DNA of 25,647 bases from Lachnospiraceae bacterium UBA3762. GTDB taxonomy: Bacteria > Bacillota > Clostridia > Lachnospirales > Lachnospiraceae. The notes beneath the pieces are model-generated. The model was not told where the DNA came from, did no database searches, and saw only the letters and a list, made by a program, of their open reading frames with translations. The translations under genes and the position numbers were made by a program. How positions within the stretch are numbered: position 1 is the stretch's first letter; each line of letters begins with the position of its first letter. Where the stretch lies: contig DFGA01000052.1 in assembly GCA_002371615.1 (NCBI GenBank), positions 1 to 25,647 of the forward strand, given 5' to 3'. Below, one piece after another: positions 14,845-22,526 of this stretch.

Positions 14845-16584
14845 CTAGCTGTGAACTTTCCAGCTTGCAGCTTCACGCCTGTCGCTTACAAAGTTTTTGT
14901 ACAACCCATCGATGGCAGCAAGTTCTTCATGTCTTCCCTGCTGGACGATCTGCCCCTGATCGATGACAACTATCTGATCCGCCTTGCGAACCGTCTTTAA
15001 TCTGTGGGCAATCATTATGACGGTCTTTTCTTTTGTAAGCTCCTGTATGGCTCTTGTCAGTTCATTTTCGTTTTCGGGGTCGACATTCGCGGTCGCCTCA
15101 TCAAGGAATATAACAGGAGAGTCCTTCATAATTGCTCTCGCAATTGATATCCTCTGTTTTTCACCACCCGAAAGGCTCGCTCCGCCTTCACCTATGACAG
15201 TATCGTAGCCATCCGGAAGGAGGGAGATAAAATCATGGCAGCAAGCTTTCCTGGCTGCAGCTATAACTTCATCCATCGAAGCCTCCGGTTTTCCGAAGCG
15301 TATATTATTTGCGATCGTATCATGGAAGAGGTAGACATTTTGGAATACAAAACTGAAGTTGGCCATAAGGCTGTCGTAATCATATTCTTTGACATCTCTT
15401 TCTCCGAGCTTAACCGTTCCGTTGTCAACATCCCAGAATCTCGCCAGCAGATTGACAAGTGTTGTTTTTCCTCCGCCCGAAGGTCCCACGATCGCCGTAG
15501 TAGTCTTCTCCGGAATCTCAAGCGATATTCCCTGTATGATCTTCCTCTTGTCATATGAGAATTCAATGGAATCTGCTGTGATCGTCCTTTGTTCGGGAAC
15601 AATATCCTGTCCGGTTATATCCATCTGCGGAGTGGCCAGTATCGCCGAAGCCCTGTCCACGCTGACGTCAACAACTCTTAAAAGCGCCGAATAACTTCCG
15701 GCTGTTTCAAGACTTGCATATACAATAAATGCGGAAATAACCATAACTACCGCTGTCAGCGCATCCATCGTTTGCTGGCAGAAGAATAAGCAGCTAAGCG
15801 CCACCATGGCAACTCCCGTAAGCTTTGCAAGAAGTGTCTGGGCCGACATCCTAGGTATCAGTACGATTTCCATATCGGTATTGATCTTACTGTTTTCGGC
15901 GATTGCATCATTGAGTTCATCACTCTTCTTGCCCGTAAGATGATATGCTTTTACTTCCGTCATACCCTGCAGATACTCAAGAACCTTTTCAACAAGTTTT
16001 TCATCCGCGGCAATCTTTTTCGGAGCAAGTTTTCCGGCAGCAGCCTGCAATCTTCCGTTTAACAGGAAGAAAAGTGCAAAACCGGCAAGCAGTACAAGTG
16101 CTATTCTCCAGTCAAAGAAAAACAGCATAACTATAATAAGTGACGTAGTGAGCACTCCTTCGCAGACAAGCATCACAACTCTTGTTGCGACATTCTCAAG
16201 GTTCTCCATAACATTAGTCGTGACCGAAGTTATCTGACCGAGACTGTTCTCGTTAAAATACCCCATCGGAAGATATCGCATATGCTCGGCTATCTCCACG
16301 CGTTTCTTGGCACATGTGTCATATCCGGCTTCGGTCTGAAGCATTACCGATTTTGACTTGATAAGACCGGACCCGACAATACTTACAAGCATGATACCGA
16401 GCGATAGCAATATATCCTGTGTCGTGACATTGCCGCCAAGGAGTGCGCGTATCATAACAGCAATCGCCGGGATCTTAAACGCCTCGAAGAATGCCTGAAT
16501 GACTGCAAGCCACATTGAAGATACGAATTTTTTTCTGTTTTCCTCCCCGCAGAAGGCAAAAAATTTCTTTATAACTTTAAGCAT
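14845..16584 (-). CDS. ABC transporter half-molecule (permease + ATPase), second gene of pair
   Basis: This is a 579-residue exporter-fold half-transporter. Six membrane helices occupy about 1-300 and the ATPase domain follows, with Walker A GPSGGGKTT, signature LSGGEKQR and Walker B VIFLDEATANVDPENE, then the switch histidine in IAHRLKTV. The first residues overlap the previous ABC gene by 8 nt, so the two are translated together and likely form a heterodimer. The DEATAxxDPENE wording is the type seen in siderophore-related YbtP/YbtQ and IrtA/IrtB half-transporters, exporter-fold proteins that can import metal chelates. The metallophore role is an inference supported by the operators upstream. 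A drug or peptide exporter remains possible. Confidence 0.9.
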   Translation of the reverse strand: MLKVIKKFFAFCGEENRKKFVSSMWLAVIQAFFEAFKIPAIAVMIRALLGGNVTTQDILLSLGIMLVSIVGSGLIKSKSVMLQTEAGYDTCAKKRVEIAEHMRYLPMGYFNENSLGQITSVTTNVMENLENVATRVVMLVCEGVLTTSLIIVMLFFFDWRIALVLLAGFALFFLLNGRLQAAAGKLAPKKIAADEKLVEKVLEYLQGMTEVKAYHLTGKKSDELNDAIAENSKINTDMEIVLIPRMSAQTLLAKLTGVAMVALSCLFFCQQTMDALTAVVMVISAFIVYASLETAGSYSALLRVVDVSVDRASAILATPQMDITGQDIVPEQRTITADSIEFSYDKRKIIQGISLEIPEKTTTAIVGPSGGGKTTLVNLLARFWDVDNGTVKLGERDVKEYDYDSLMANFSFVFQNVYLFHDTIANNIRFGKPEASMDEVIAAARKACCHDFISLLPDGYDTVIGEGGASLSGGEKQRISIARAIMKDSPVIFLDEATANVDPENENELTRAIQELTKEKTVIMIAHRLKTVRKADQIVVIDQGQIVQQGRHEELAAIDGLYKNFVSDRREAASWKVHS

Positions 16585-18322
16585 TATCCTTCACCTCCAT
16601 ATGCGCATTCCACATTTTCTCATACAAAGAGTGATGCGACAGCAGTTCTTCATGTGTGCCGCTATCTTCAATCAACCCTTTGTTTACAACATATATCCTG
16701 TCGGCTCCCGTGATGGTCGAGAGTCTGTGGGCTATGACTATTAAAGTCTTACCCTCTGTAAGCCTTGATACACTTTTCTGGATAACTGCTTCATTCTCCG
16801 GATCGGTGTATGCCGTAGCCTCATCAAGGATGACTATCGGCGCAGCCTTGAGCATTGCCCTTGCAATTGAGATACGCTGTCTCTCGCCGCCCGACAAATG
16901 TCCGCCCGACGATCCAACCATCGTATCGTATCCGTTTTCAAGATTCATGATAAAATCATGGCATCCGCTGTTCTTCGCAGCCTCCTCAACCTCGGCATCA
17001 CTTGCTCCCGCACGCCCGAGTCTGATGTTTTCTCTTACAGTCATGTTAAACAGATAATTATCCTGGGAAACATATGCTATCTTGTCCGAATATGCTTCCT
17101 GAGGGATATTACGTATATCCTCGCCGCCAAGTGTGATGCTTCCGCTGTCGACATCCCAGAGAGACGCGATAAGACGTGCTATCGTACTCTTTCCGCTTCC
17201 CGAAGGACCTACAAGAGCGACAACGCTTCCTTCCGGAATATCCATAGAAACACCTCTAAGTACTTCCTTATCCTTATAGCCAAACCGTACATCCGTAAGT
17301 TTAATGCTGTTATCGTGCGGAATCTTTCCCGTTTCCGGACGGATCATTTCCTGAGCATCAAGAATATTACGAACCTCTCCGAAAATCGTTCCCATAGTTC
17401 TAATATCATCCGAGTAACCCATCAAGGTGATGATAGGAGTAATTATTCCGACTGACAAAATAATGATGTTTACGAAGTTTTCCGGCGAAAGCGAGCCGCC
17501 TCTCACGAGAAGCCCTCCGATCGGCAATACGGAAACCATTGTTGCCGGCATAATAACCATCGCAAATGTAAAAGGGAATATACTCGAGCGCATCCAGTCT
17601 ATGAAACTGTGTGATGCCTCATAGGCATCGTGTACAAACCTGTCATACGAACTCTTGGTCTTTCCGAATACTTTGATAACCTGGATTCCGTTAATATACT
17701 CGACCGCAGTATCATTTAGCGCTTTGGTGGATGTAACCGTTTTCTGATAAAACTTCTGGCTGCCCGCCATCATAAATATATAGCAGGACAAACCTATGGG
17801 AACCGTCGCAATAGATGCAAGCCCCATTCTCCAGTCAACAGTGAATATATATATGAGAATTACAACCGGGATAAGCAGATTCGCCGTAAATTCCGGAACA
17901 ATATGAGCAAGAGTAGTCTCAATGCTGTCAATACGTTCAATAAGGGTATTCTTAAGCGCTCCGGAGCTTTCGGCAATAACTGTTCCGAGAGGCATGCGTG
18001 TAAGCTTATCGGTACACCGTTTTCTGATCTCTCCAAGAACCGCAAATGTTGCAACATGGCTTGTAGCCGTGCTGAATGAATGAAACAGGATTCTTGCAAA
18101 CCACAAAACTGCGATGATTATGCAACGTGTCATATAGAAACCCGTTTCGCGATTACCTCCCATCAATCCGTGTACGATACCTGTTACGACAAAATAAGGT
18201 GCAACCGAAAATGCAACACCAATGATTGCCAGAATTACACTTAGAACATATTGTCCCTTATGATCTCCTGTCTGCCCAAGCACCCATGCCATTGGTGAGC
18301 CGGACTTTTGTTTTGCTTCCAT
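16577..18322 (-). CDS. ABC transporter half-molecule (permease + ATPase), first gene of pair
   Basis: This is a 581-residue exporter-fold half-transporter from the ATG at 18322, with GGAGG 7 nt upstream. The membrane domain spans about 20-310, and the nucleotide-binding domain has Walker A GPSGSGKST (372-380), signature LSGGERQR (476-483), Walker B IVILDEATAYTDPENE (496-511) and the H-switch IAHRLSTI (530-537). Both partners have complete catalytic motifs, unlike many heterodimeric drug exporters with one degenerate site. The DEATAYTDPENE wording again resembles YbtPQ/IrtAB-type transporters. It is preceded by a leader of about 140 nt containing two palindromic operators, a GC-rich hairpin and a terminator-like hairpin. 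Metal-chelate transport is inferred from this context. Confidence 0.9.
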   Translation of the reverse strand: MEAKQKSGSPMAWVLGQTGDHKGQYVLSVILAIIGVAFSVAPYFVVTGIVHGLMGGNRETGFYMTRCIIIAVLWFARILFHSFSTATSHVATFAVLGEIRKRCTDKLTRMPLGTVIAESSGALKNTLIERIDSIETTLAHIVPEFTANLLIPVVILIYIFTVDWRMGLASIATVPIGLSCYIFMMAGSQKFYQKTVTSTKALNDTAVEYINGIQVIKVFGKTKSSYDRFVHDAYEASHSFIDWMRSSIFPFTFAMVIMPATMVSVLPIGGLLVRGGSLSPENFVNIIILSVGIITPIITLMGYSDDIRTMGTIFGEVRNILDAQEMIRPETGKIPHDNSIKLTDVRFGYKDKEVLRGVSMDIPEGSVVALVGPSGSGKSTIARLIASLWDVDSGSITLGGEDIRNIPQEAYSDKIAYVSQDNYLFNMTVRENIRLGRAGASDAEVEEAAKNSGCHDFIMNLENGYDTMVGSSGGHLSGGERQRISIARAMLKAAPIVILDEATAYTDPENEAVIQKSVSRLTEGKTLIVIAHRLSTITGADRIYVVNKGLIEDSGTHEELLSHHSLYEKMWNAHMEVKDNA

Positions 18323-18360
18323 CTACTAACCTCCTCAATCTTTATATAATGTTAGTTAAC

Positions 18361-18389
18361 AAAAAGGTGTTAGCGTTTGCTAACACCTT
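18361..18389 (-). terminator. Terminator-like hairpin containing operator E in the ABC leader
   Basis: AAGGTGTTAGC and GCTAACACCTT (18364-18389) form an 11-bp stem with a 4-nt loop. On the minus strand it is followed by TTTTTG. The core at 18369-18384 is also a perfect copy of the palindromic operator (GTTAGCGTTTGCTAAC). It lies about 80 nt downstream of the predicted ABC transcription start and 39 nt before the start codon. It can be a premature terminator (attenuator), a protein-binding site, or both. Confidence 0.6.
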
Positions 18390-18400
18390 AACTAAATTCG

Positions 18401-18427
18401 GGCCCGCCCTCGAATCGAAGGCAGGCC
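18401..18427 (-). other. GC-rich RNA hairpin in the ABC leader
   Basis: The minus-strand transcript would fold 18427-18401 into 13 consecutive pairs (GGCCTGCCTTCGA with TCGAGGGCGGGCC), including two U-G pairs, around a minimal loop. On the plus strand the same positions would be A-C mismatches, so the fold is specific to the ABC mRNA. Its role is unknown. Confidence 0.55.
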
Positions 18428-18453
18428 TCATAGTCATGATACTTGTTAACAGT

Positions 18454-18499
18454 GTTAGCCAACGCTAATAAATATACAACTGTCAGCTTGGGCTGTCAA
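18454..18499 (-). promoter_or_regulatory. ABC-pair promoter with palindromic operator, site F
   Basis: On the minus strand, -35 TTGACA (18499-18494), a 17-nt spacer and -10 TATATT (18476-18471) form a near-consensus promoter. The operator GTTAGCCAACGCTAAT (18454-18469; one base off the palindrome) begins 1 nt after the -10 and covers the start point. A second copy, site E, lies 85 bp downstream in the leader. Confidence 0.7.
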
Positions 18500-18520
18500 C
18501 ATTTTTTTCAAAAACTATTT

Positions 18521-18625
18521 ATGGAGTACTTCAAGCAGAACCTTACACAACTGTTTGAATCCTGTCTTGATGAGAGTCCTTCAGATATTCCCAAAGACTA
18601 CATATTAAACCATACGGTGGTGGGT
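18521..18625 (+). pseudogene. Possible TetR-family C-terminal fragment
   Basis: This plus-strand stretch lies in the otherwise gene-free interval 18500-18704. It reads MEYFKQNLTQLFESCLDESP and ends IPKDYILNHTVVG, reminiscent of the C-terminal helices of Lachnospiraceae TetR regulators (short acidic break, then PKDYxxNH). After that the reading loses resemblance. There is no ribosome binding site and no N-terminal DNA-binding part. A 50-codon reading on the minus strand of the same interval looks no better. This is tentative and could be chance. Confidence 0.3.
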
Positions 18626-18704
18626 CAAAAACAGGTCTTACTCTCCGGAAGAGATCAGCAGTTTCTTCTTCAGGACCACACCCATGCCTTAAACCCATTG
18701 ATCC

Positions 18705-19301
18705 TTATTTGGCAACGCGGATATAGAAATCGCATTTATCTCCGCCTGTTCCCAATGTTGTGTGCCTGATAAACTCCAATCCGGGAATGTCACCGTATGA
18801 GCATTCATCGTTGATGCAGAATATCTCCGTAAGCTCCGGTGTCCCCAGTTCCGTAAAAAAACGGTTGTAGGGACATTGTGTGATATCCATTTTGTACTCA
18901 CCCTTCTTCTTCGGGTAGAACACATTTTTAAATCCGGCATCCTCGCCGAATGATTTTCTGCTGATAGGGTCCCACAGCTTTACAAAAAAGTTCTTGAATC
19001 CGGGAATCTTAGACATTTTCCTAAGTTTTGCTCCCATCTTCCTTGTTTTTGCCCATGAGTAATCCGAAATGACCTTATAACCGAGCTTTGAATCCCCCTT
19101 CATCTCCCTGATCGCAAGCTGAATCGCCGCTGACGGGAATATAAATCCGGTATGCATTTGCATACCTTTCGGAAGATCGGGATATTTTTCTTCAATCTGT
19201 ACCAGTATTTCCTTCGCGCGAGACCATATTTTCTCCGCTTCTTCCTTGCCCACCTCGGCAACAAGGCCTTCTTTTATGCCAATCTTGCTATCCAGATCCA
19301 T
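18705..19301 (-). CDS. L-2-amino-thiazoline-4-carboxylic acid hydrolase family protein
   Basis: This is a 198-residue protein from the ATG at 19301, with AAGGAG 7 nt upstream. The C-terminal block fits the ATC_hydrolase family: QCPYNRFFTELGTPELTEIF (C143), CINDECSYGDIPGLEFIRHT (C162, C167, H180) and TLGTGGDKCDFYIRV (C190). The founding enzyme opens the thiazoline ring of L-2-amino-thiazoline-4-carboxylate on the way to cysteine; most family members are uncharacterised. The N-terminal 100 residues are helical and less conserved. It stands alone behind its own promoter with operator G and ahead of the ABC pair, which carries the same operator. Shared control suggests a joint role, perhaps on a thiazoline-containing or cysteine-derived compound. 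The family call is firm but the substrate is not. Confidence 0.8.
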   Translation of the reverse strand: MDLDSKIGIKEGLVAEVGKEEAEKIWSRAKEILVQIEEKYPDLPKGMQMHTGFIFPSAAIQLAIREMKGDSKLGYKVISDYSWAKTRKMGAKLRKMSKIPGFKNFFVKLWDPISRKSFGEDAGFKNVFYPKKKGEYKMDITQCPYNRFFTELGTPELTEIFCINDECSYGDIPGLEFIRHTTLGTGGDKCDFYIRVAK

Positions 19302-19317
19302 GATATTACTCCTTCCT

Positions 19318-19367
19318 GTTAGATATCGCTAACTAGGTATGATAGCACCGGTTCGTTCAATTGTCTA
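19318..19367 (-). promoter_or_regulatory. Promoter with palindromic operator (site G) for the thiazoline hydrolase gene
   Basis: On the minus strand, -35 TAGACA (19367-19362), a 17-nt spacer and -10 TATCAT (19344-19339) are followed after 5 nt by the palindrome at 19318-19333 (plus strand GTTAGATATCGCTAAC). The RBS follows directly. Hexamers and all spacings equal those of site A more than 17 kb away, and both spacers end GTGC. Confidence 0.7.
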
Positions 19368-19443
19368 CCCGTATTGGGCAAAGCCATTAAACGCTCCCGT
19401 ATAACGGATAAATACAATATGTCTCCGGAAGATGCACTTAAAC

Positions 19444-20382
19444 TTATGAAGAAAAAAGACTGGATGAGATATCCTTGTACTTGGAGATCTCTTCAATATA
19501 CCGCTGCCCTATCTCGCTGATTATCGATGATCTGCGGGATATATATCCTATCGTCATTTTCTCATCGGTATCAAGCTTGATAGCGCAGTATTCTTCTCCG
19601 TTGAGATCGCCGCACAATATTCCCGAGCACAGTGTATAACCGTTCAGCCCGCTTATAAGGTTAAGCATGGTAGCCCTGTCATTTGCTCTTATGATCTGCT
19701 TATATTCGTGTGTGCTCATAACCTCTTCGGCATAGTATGCCGAGTTATACTCGCCCTGGTCAAATACAAGACACGGATAATCATCAAGTTCTTCAAATGT
19801 TATAGGTTCTTTTGATTTAAGCTTTTCTTTGGCAAGAGGATTGTTCTTGCCGATATATACGCATATTCCGCAATCAAACAGCGGAGTAAACTCAAGTCCT
19901 TCTTCTGAAAGCACCTTTGTTAATACCTTGCTGTTAAAATCATTCATATATATGATACCAAGCTCGCTCTTCTGATTTCTGACATTCTTGATTATTTCGT
20001 GTGTCTTCGTTTCATGTACTTCGAATTCGTATTCCTCATATCCGAATTCCTTGACCATTTCAACGAATGCGTTAACCGCAAACGAATAGTGCTGCATTGA
20101 AACACTGAAATGCCTCTTGATATCCGTTTTGGATATATATTTAGCATCCAGGATATCATATTGCTCCACAACCGATTTGGCATAACCTATAAATTCGGCA
20201 CCCTTTACGGTGAGGGAAATTCCGCTTTTTGACCTTATAAAGATATCAAACCCTATTTCATCTTCAAGGGCATGCATTGCACCTGTAAGAGACGGCTGGG
20301 ATATAAACAGTTTCTTTGCCGCATCGTTAAGCGAATTTTCTTTGGAAATGGCGATTGCATATTTCAACTGATTAAGTGTCAT
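19444..20382 (-). CDS. LysR-family transcriptional regulator
   Basis: This is a 312-residue protein. The N-terminal winged helix is clear: LNQLKYAIAISKENSLNDAAKKLFISQPSLTGAMHALEDEIGFDIFIRS (3-52), with SQPSLTGAMHALE as the recognition region. The rest is a periplasmic-binding-protein-like effector domain. The ATG overlaps the rrf2 stop by 4 nt, making this the last gene of the suf operon. A LysR gene in this place is unusual compared with the common SufCBDSU-Rrf2 sets. LysR proteins of the CysB type sense sulfur metabolites, so a sulfur or cysteine signal is a reasonable guess but unproven. No strong terminator is seen after it, so transcription may continue towards the thiazoline hydrolase gene. 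Confidence 0.9.
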   Translation of the reverse strand: MTLNQLKYAIAISKENSLNDAAKKLFISQPSLTGAMHALEDEIGFDIFIRSKSGISLTVKGAEFIGYAKSVVEQYDILDAKYISKTDIKRHFSVSMQHYSFAVNAFVEMVKEFGYEEYEFEVHETKTHEIIKNVRNQKSELGIIYMNDFNSKVLTKVLSEEGLEFTPLFDCGICVYIGKNNPLAKEKLKSKEPITFEELDDYPCLVFDQGEYNSAYYAEEVMSTHEYKQIIRANDRATMLNLISGLNGYTLCSGILCGDLNGEEYCAIKLDTDEKMTIGYISRRSSIISEIGQRYIEEISKYKDISSSLFSS

Positions 20383-20789
20383 TTTTCTTCTCCCATAAGA
20401 TCGTAAAGTGTTTTATTTCCGAGAAAATCCGTTATCAGATCCGATAACTCTTTCCATACCGGATATGTAGGACACTTCCCGAGTCTGTCACATTCTCCGC
20501 CTTCCATTGCGGTACACGATACCGGCTCTATGTCACCTTCGGTTACTTTTAATATTTCAAGCAGGCTGTACTTATCCGCCGGTCTTAGAAGCCTGTACCC
20601 TCCGCCTTTTCCGGACACACCATCCACAAGATTGTTCTTTACAAGAAGTGACATAATGCTCTCAAGATATTTAAGAGATATGTTCTGGCTCGCCGCAATA
20701 TCTTTAAGCGGAATCCTTTCATCAAAATCATGTCCCGCAAGCTCGGTCATTACCCTTATCGCATATCTTCCTTTAGTCGAGATCATCAT
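20379..20789 (-). CDS. Rrf2-family Fe-S cluster-sensing regulator (IscR-like)
   Basis: This is a 136-residue winged-helix regulator: MISTKGRYAIRVMTELA, then a helix-turn-helix around PLKDIAASQNISLKYLESIM and the wing GKGGGYRLLRP. Three cysteines (about C92, C100 and C106, spacing CX7CX5C) match the Fe-S ligand region of IscR-type proteins (CX5CX5C in E. coli). It probably senses Fe-S cluster status and controls the operon that encodes it. The ATG overlaps the sufU stop by 4 nt; two successive ATG codons (20789 and 20786) leave the exact start open by one residue. Candidate binding sites are the inverted repeats over the sufC promoter. A CymR-like cysteine regulator is excluded by the three cysteines. 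Confidence 0.88.
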   Translation of the reverse strand: MMISTKGRYAIRVMTELAGHDFDERIPLKDIAASQNISLKYLESIMSLLVKNNLVDGVSGKGGGYRLLRPADKYSLLEILKVTEGDIEPVSCTAMEGGECDRLGKCPTYPVWKELSDLITDFLGNKTLYDLMGEEK

Positions 20790-21226
20790 GATTCATCACC
20801 GCCTTTATCACCTATCATTTCCTCAAGTGTATGCCATCCGAGGACCGCACACTTTACTCTTGCAGGCATATGGGATATATCTTTAAGCGCCGATGCCTCT
20901 TCAAGCTCTTCGATCTCTTCCTCGCCGGCCTCACCTTTTATCATTCTCGTGAACATATCGATGAGCCTTATCGCTTCACTCTTTGTCCTACCGATAACAA
21001 GTCCAAGCATTATATCCGCAGATGCCTGGGAGATTGCGCATCCGTCCCCGACAAAAGCACCATCCGTTATAACATCTCCGTCAAGCTTTAATTTCAGCCA
21101 TATATCGTCCCCGCAGTTCGGATTCACTCCTTCAAGAACTAGATCAGCATCTTCAAGTTCATGCTTGTAGTACGGCCTCATGTTATGCTCTGTAAGTATT
21201 TCATTGTATAGATTTCTGCTATCCAT
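20786..21226 (-). CDS. sufU: Fe-S cluster assembly sulfur-transfer protein SufU
   Basis: This is a 146-residue zinc-containing sulfur acceptor for SufS. The zinc and sulfur-transfer ligands are present: C38 and D40 (NPNCGDD), C63 (GDGCAISQAS) and C126 (RVKCAVLGWHTL). The insertion between the second and third cysteine that separates SufU from IscU is present as an acidic helix (GEAGEEEIEELEEAS). GGAG stands 6 nt before the ATG. It follows sufS with a 61-nt gap, the only sizeable gap in the operon, and overlaps rrf2 by 4 nt. SufU takes sulfur from the SufS cysteine persulfide and passes it to the SufBCD scaffold. Confidence 0.93.
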   Translation of the reverse strand: MDSRNLYNEILTEHNMRPYYKHELEDADLVLEGVNPNCGDDIWLKLKLDGDVITDGAFVGDGCAISQASADIMLGLVIGRTKSEAIRLIDMFTRMIKGEAGEEEIEELEEASALKDISHMPARVKCAVLGWHTLEEMIGDKGGDES

Positions 21227-21287
21227 ATCCGTCTCCGAATCTATCGTAAAAAAAATATTTCGTTTATGATACCAGATTAATGTAATC

Positions 21288-22526
21288 CTAAGCCCATCCG
21301 AGTCTTCTCCTGACGCTTGCCACAGACTCTATGAACCTTTCGACCTCATCCTCGCTATTATAGAACATTATGCTTGCCCTTGCACATGATCCGATTTTTA
21401 AATGTTCCATAAGCGGCTGTGCACAGTGATGCCCGGCTCTTATACACACCTTATCCTGCGCAAGTACTTCCGAAATATCATGGGGATGAACATTATCGAT
21501 CGTAAAACTGATTATCCCGTTATGATCATAAGGGTCCTCACTCCCCAGTATACGGACATGCTCCGTTTTTCGAAGCGCCTCAATCGCCTTTGCAGTAAGA
21601 ACCCTGTCGCGCTCCTTAATGTATTCGTATCCTATGCTGTTTATGTACCTTATTGCCTCGGAAAGCGCATACGCTCCGGCAGCATTTACTGTGCCCGCCT
21701 CAAACTTATGGGGAACTTCCGCATATGTCGCACCGTCAAGTCTAACACTCTCTATCATTTCACCGCCTGTAAGAAAGGGCGGCATATCTTCAAGAAGTGA
21801 TTTTCTCCCGTACAAAGCTCCTATTCCCATAGGCGCCAGAAGCTTATGTCCGGAAAAGGCCAGAAAATCAGCACCCAGCTTTTGTACATCGATCTTCATA
21901 TGGGGAATGCTCTGTGATGCATCAACAAGCACAAGGGCGCCAAATGAATGGGCCATTTCGGTAATCTTTTCAATAGGATTGCGTCTTCCGAGAACATTTG
22001 ATACATGGGTGATGGCAACAAGCTTTGTTCTACTGTTGATCGCCCTTTCAAGTTCTTCGTCAGAGTAGCTTCCGTCAGACTTACATTCTATATAATTAAG
22101 CTTTGCTCCGGTAGCTTTCGCTACCATCTGCCACGGAAGCATGTTGCTGTGATGCTCCGATACGGATACGGCGATCTCGTCACATGCCCTGATATTATTA
22201 AGACCCCAGCTGTAGGCCACAAGATTGATGCTTTCGGTCGCGTTTCTTGTAAACACGATCTCTTCAGGACATGAAGCACCTATAAAGTTCGCCACACAAC
22301 TTCTGGCATCCTCATAAGCCTTTGTTGCCTCAAGACTTAACGGATAAAACCCACGCATCGGGTTTGCATTCATATCCGTATAAAATCTCTTTTCAGCCTC
22401 AATAACGCACACCGGCTTTTGGGATGTGGCGGCATTATCAAGGTATGCATATTCATTTTGAGCTATAAGCACAAAATCATTCCTTATATCTTCATTTGTT
22501 CTTACATTCGTATTTTCTGCAGACAT
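21288..22526 (-). CDS. sufS: Cysteine desulfurase SufS
   Basis: This is a 412-residue PLP-dependent enzyme that removes sulfur from cysteine. The PLP lysine is K228 (FSGHKLLAPMGIG); EHHSN (124-128) and DASQS (202-206) are cofactor contacts; and the persulfide cysteine is C368 (RAGHHCAQPLM). The short active-site loop marks class II (SufS type). AAGGTG lies 5 nt before the ATG at 22526, which overlaps the end of sufD by 25 nt. It works with SufU, encoded next, and the SufBCD complex. Confidence 0.96.
   Translation of the reverse strand: MSAENTNVRTNEDIRNDFVLIAQNEYAYLDNAATSQKPVCVIEAEKRFYTDMNANPMRGFYPLSLEATKAYEDARSCVANFIGASCPEEIVFTRNATESINLVAYSWGLNNIRACDEIAVSVSEHHSNMLPWQMVAKATGAKLNYIECKSDGSYSDEELERAINSRTKLVAITHVSNVLGRRNPIEKITEMAHSFGALVLVDASQSIPHMKIDVQKLGADFLAFSGHKLLAPMGIGALYGRKSLLEDMPPFLTGGEMIESVRLDGATYAEVPHKFEAGTVNAAGAYALSEAIRYINSIGYEYIKERDRVLTAKAIEALRKTEHVRILGSEDPYDHNGIISFTIDNVHPHDISEVLAQDKVCIRAGHHCAQPLMEHLKIGSCARASIMFYNSEDEVERFIESVASVRRRLGWA

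Noticed and set aside
18351..18360. GTTAGTTAAC near the ABC ribosome binding site as an extra operator
   Set aside because: Half-sites overlap instead of being 6 bp apart; it is probably chance next to site E.
18530..18690. A 50-codon minus-strand reading (MGLRHGCGPEEE...) after the thiazoline hydrolase gene
   Set aside because: No ribosome binding site, no recognised family and biased composition; likely chance.
19370..19443. Small CCGT/ACGG hairpin after the lysR gene as the suf operon terminator
   Set aside because: The stem is only 4-5 bp and no T-run follows it.
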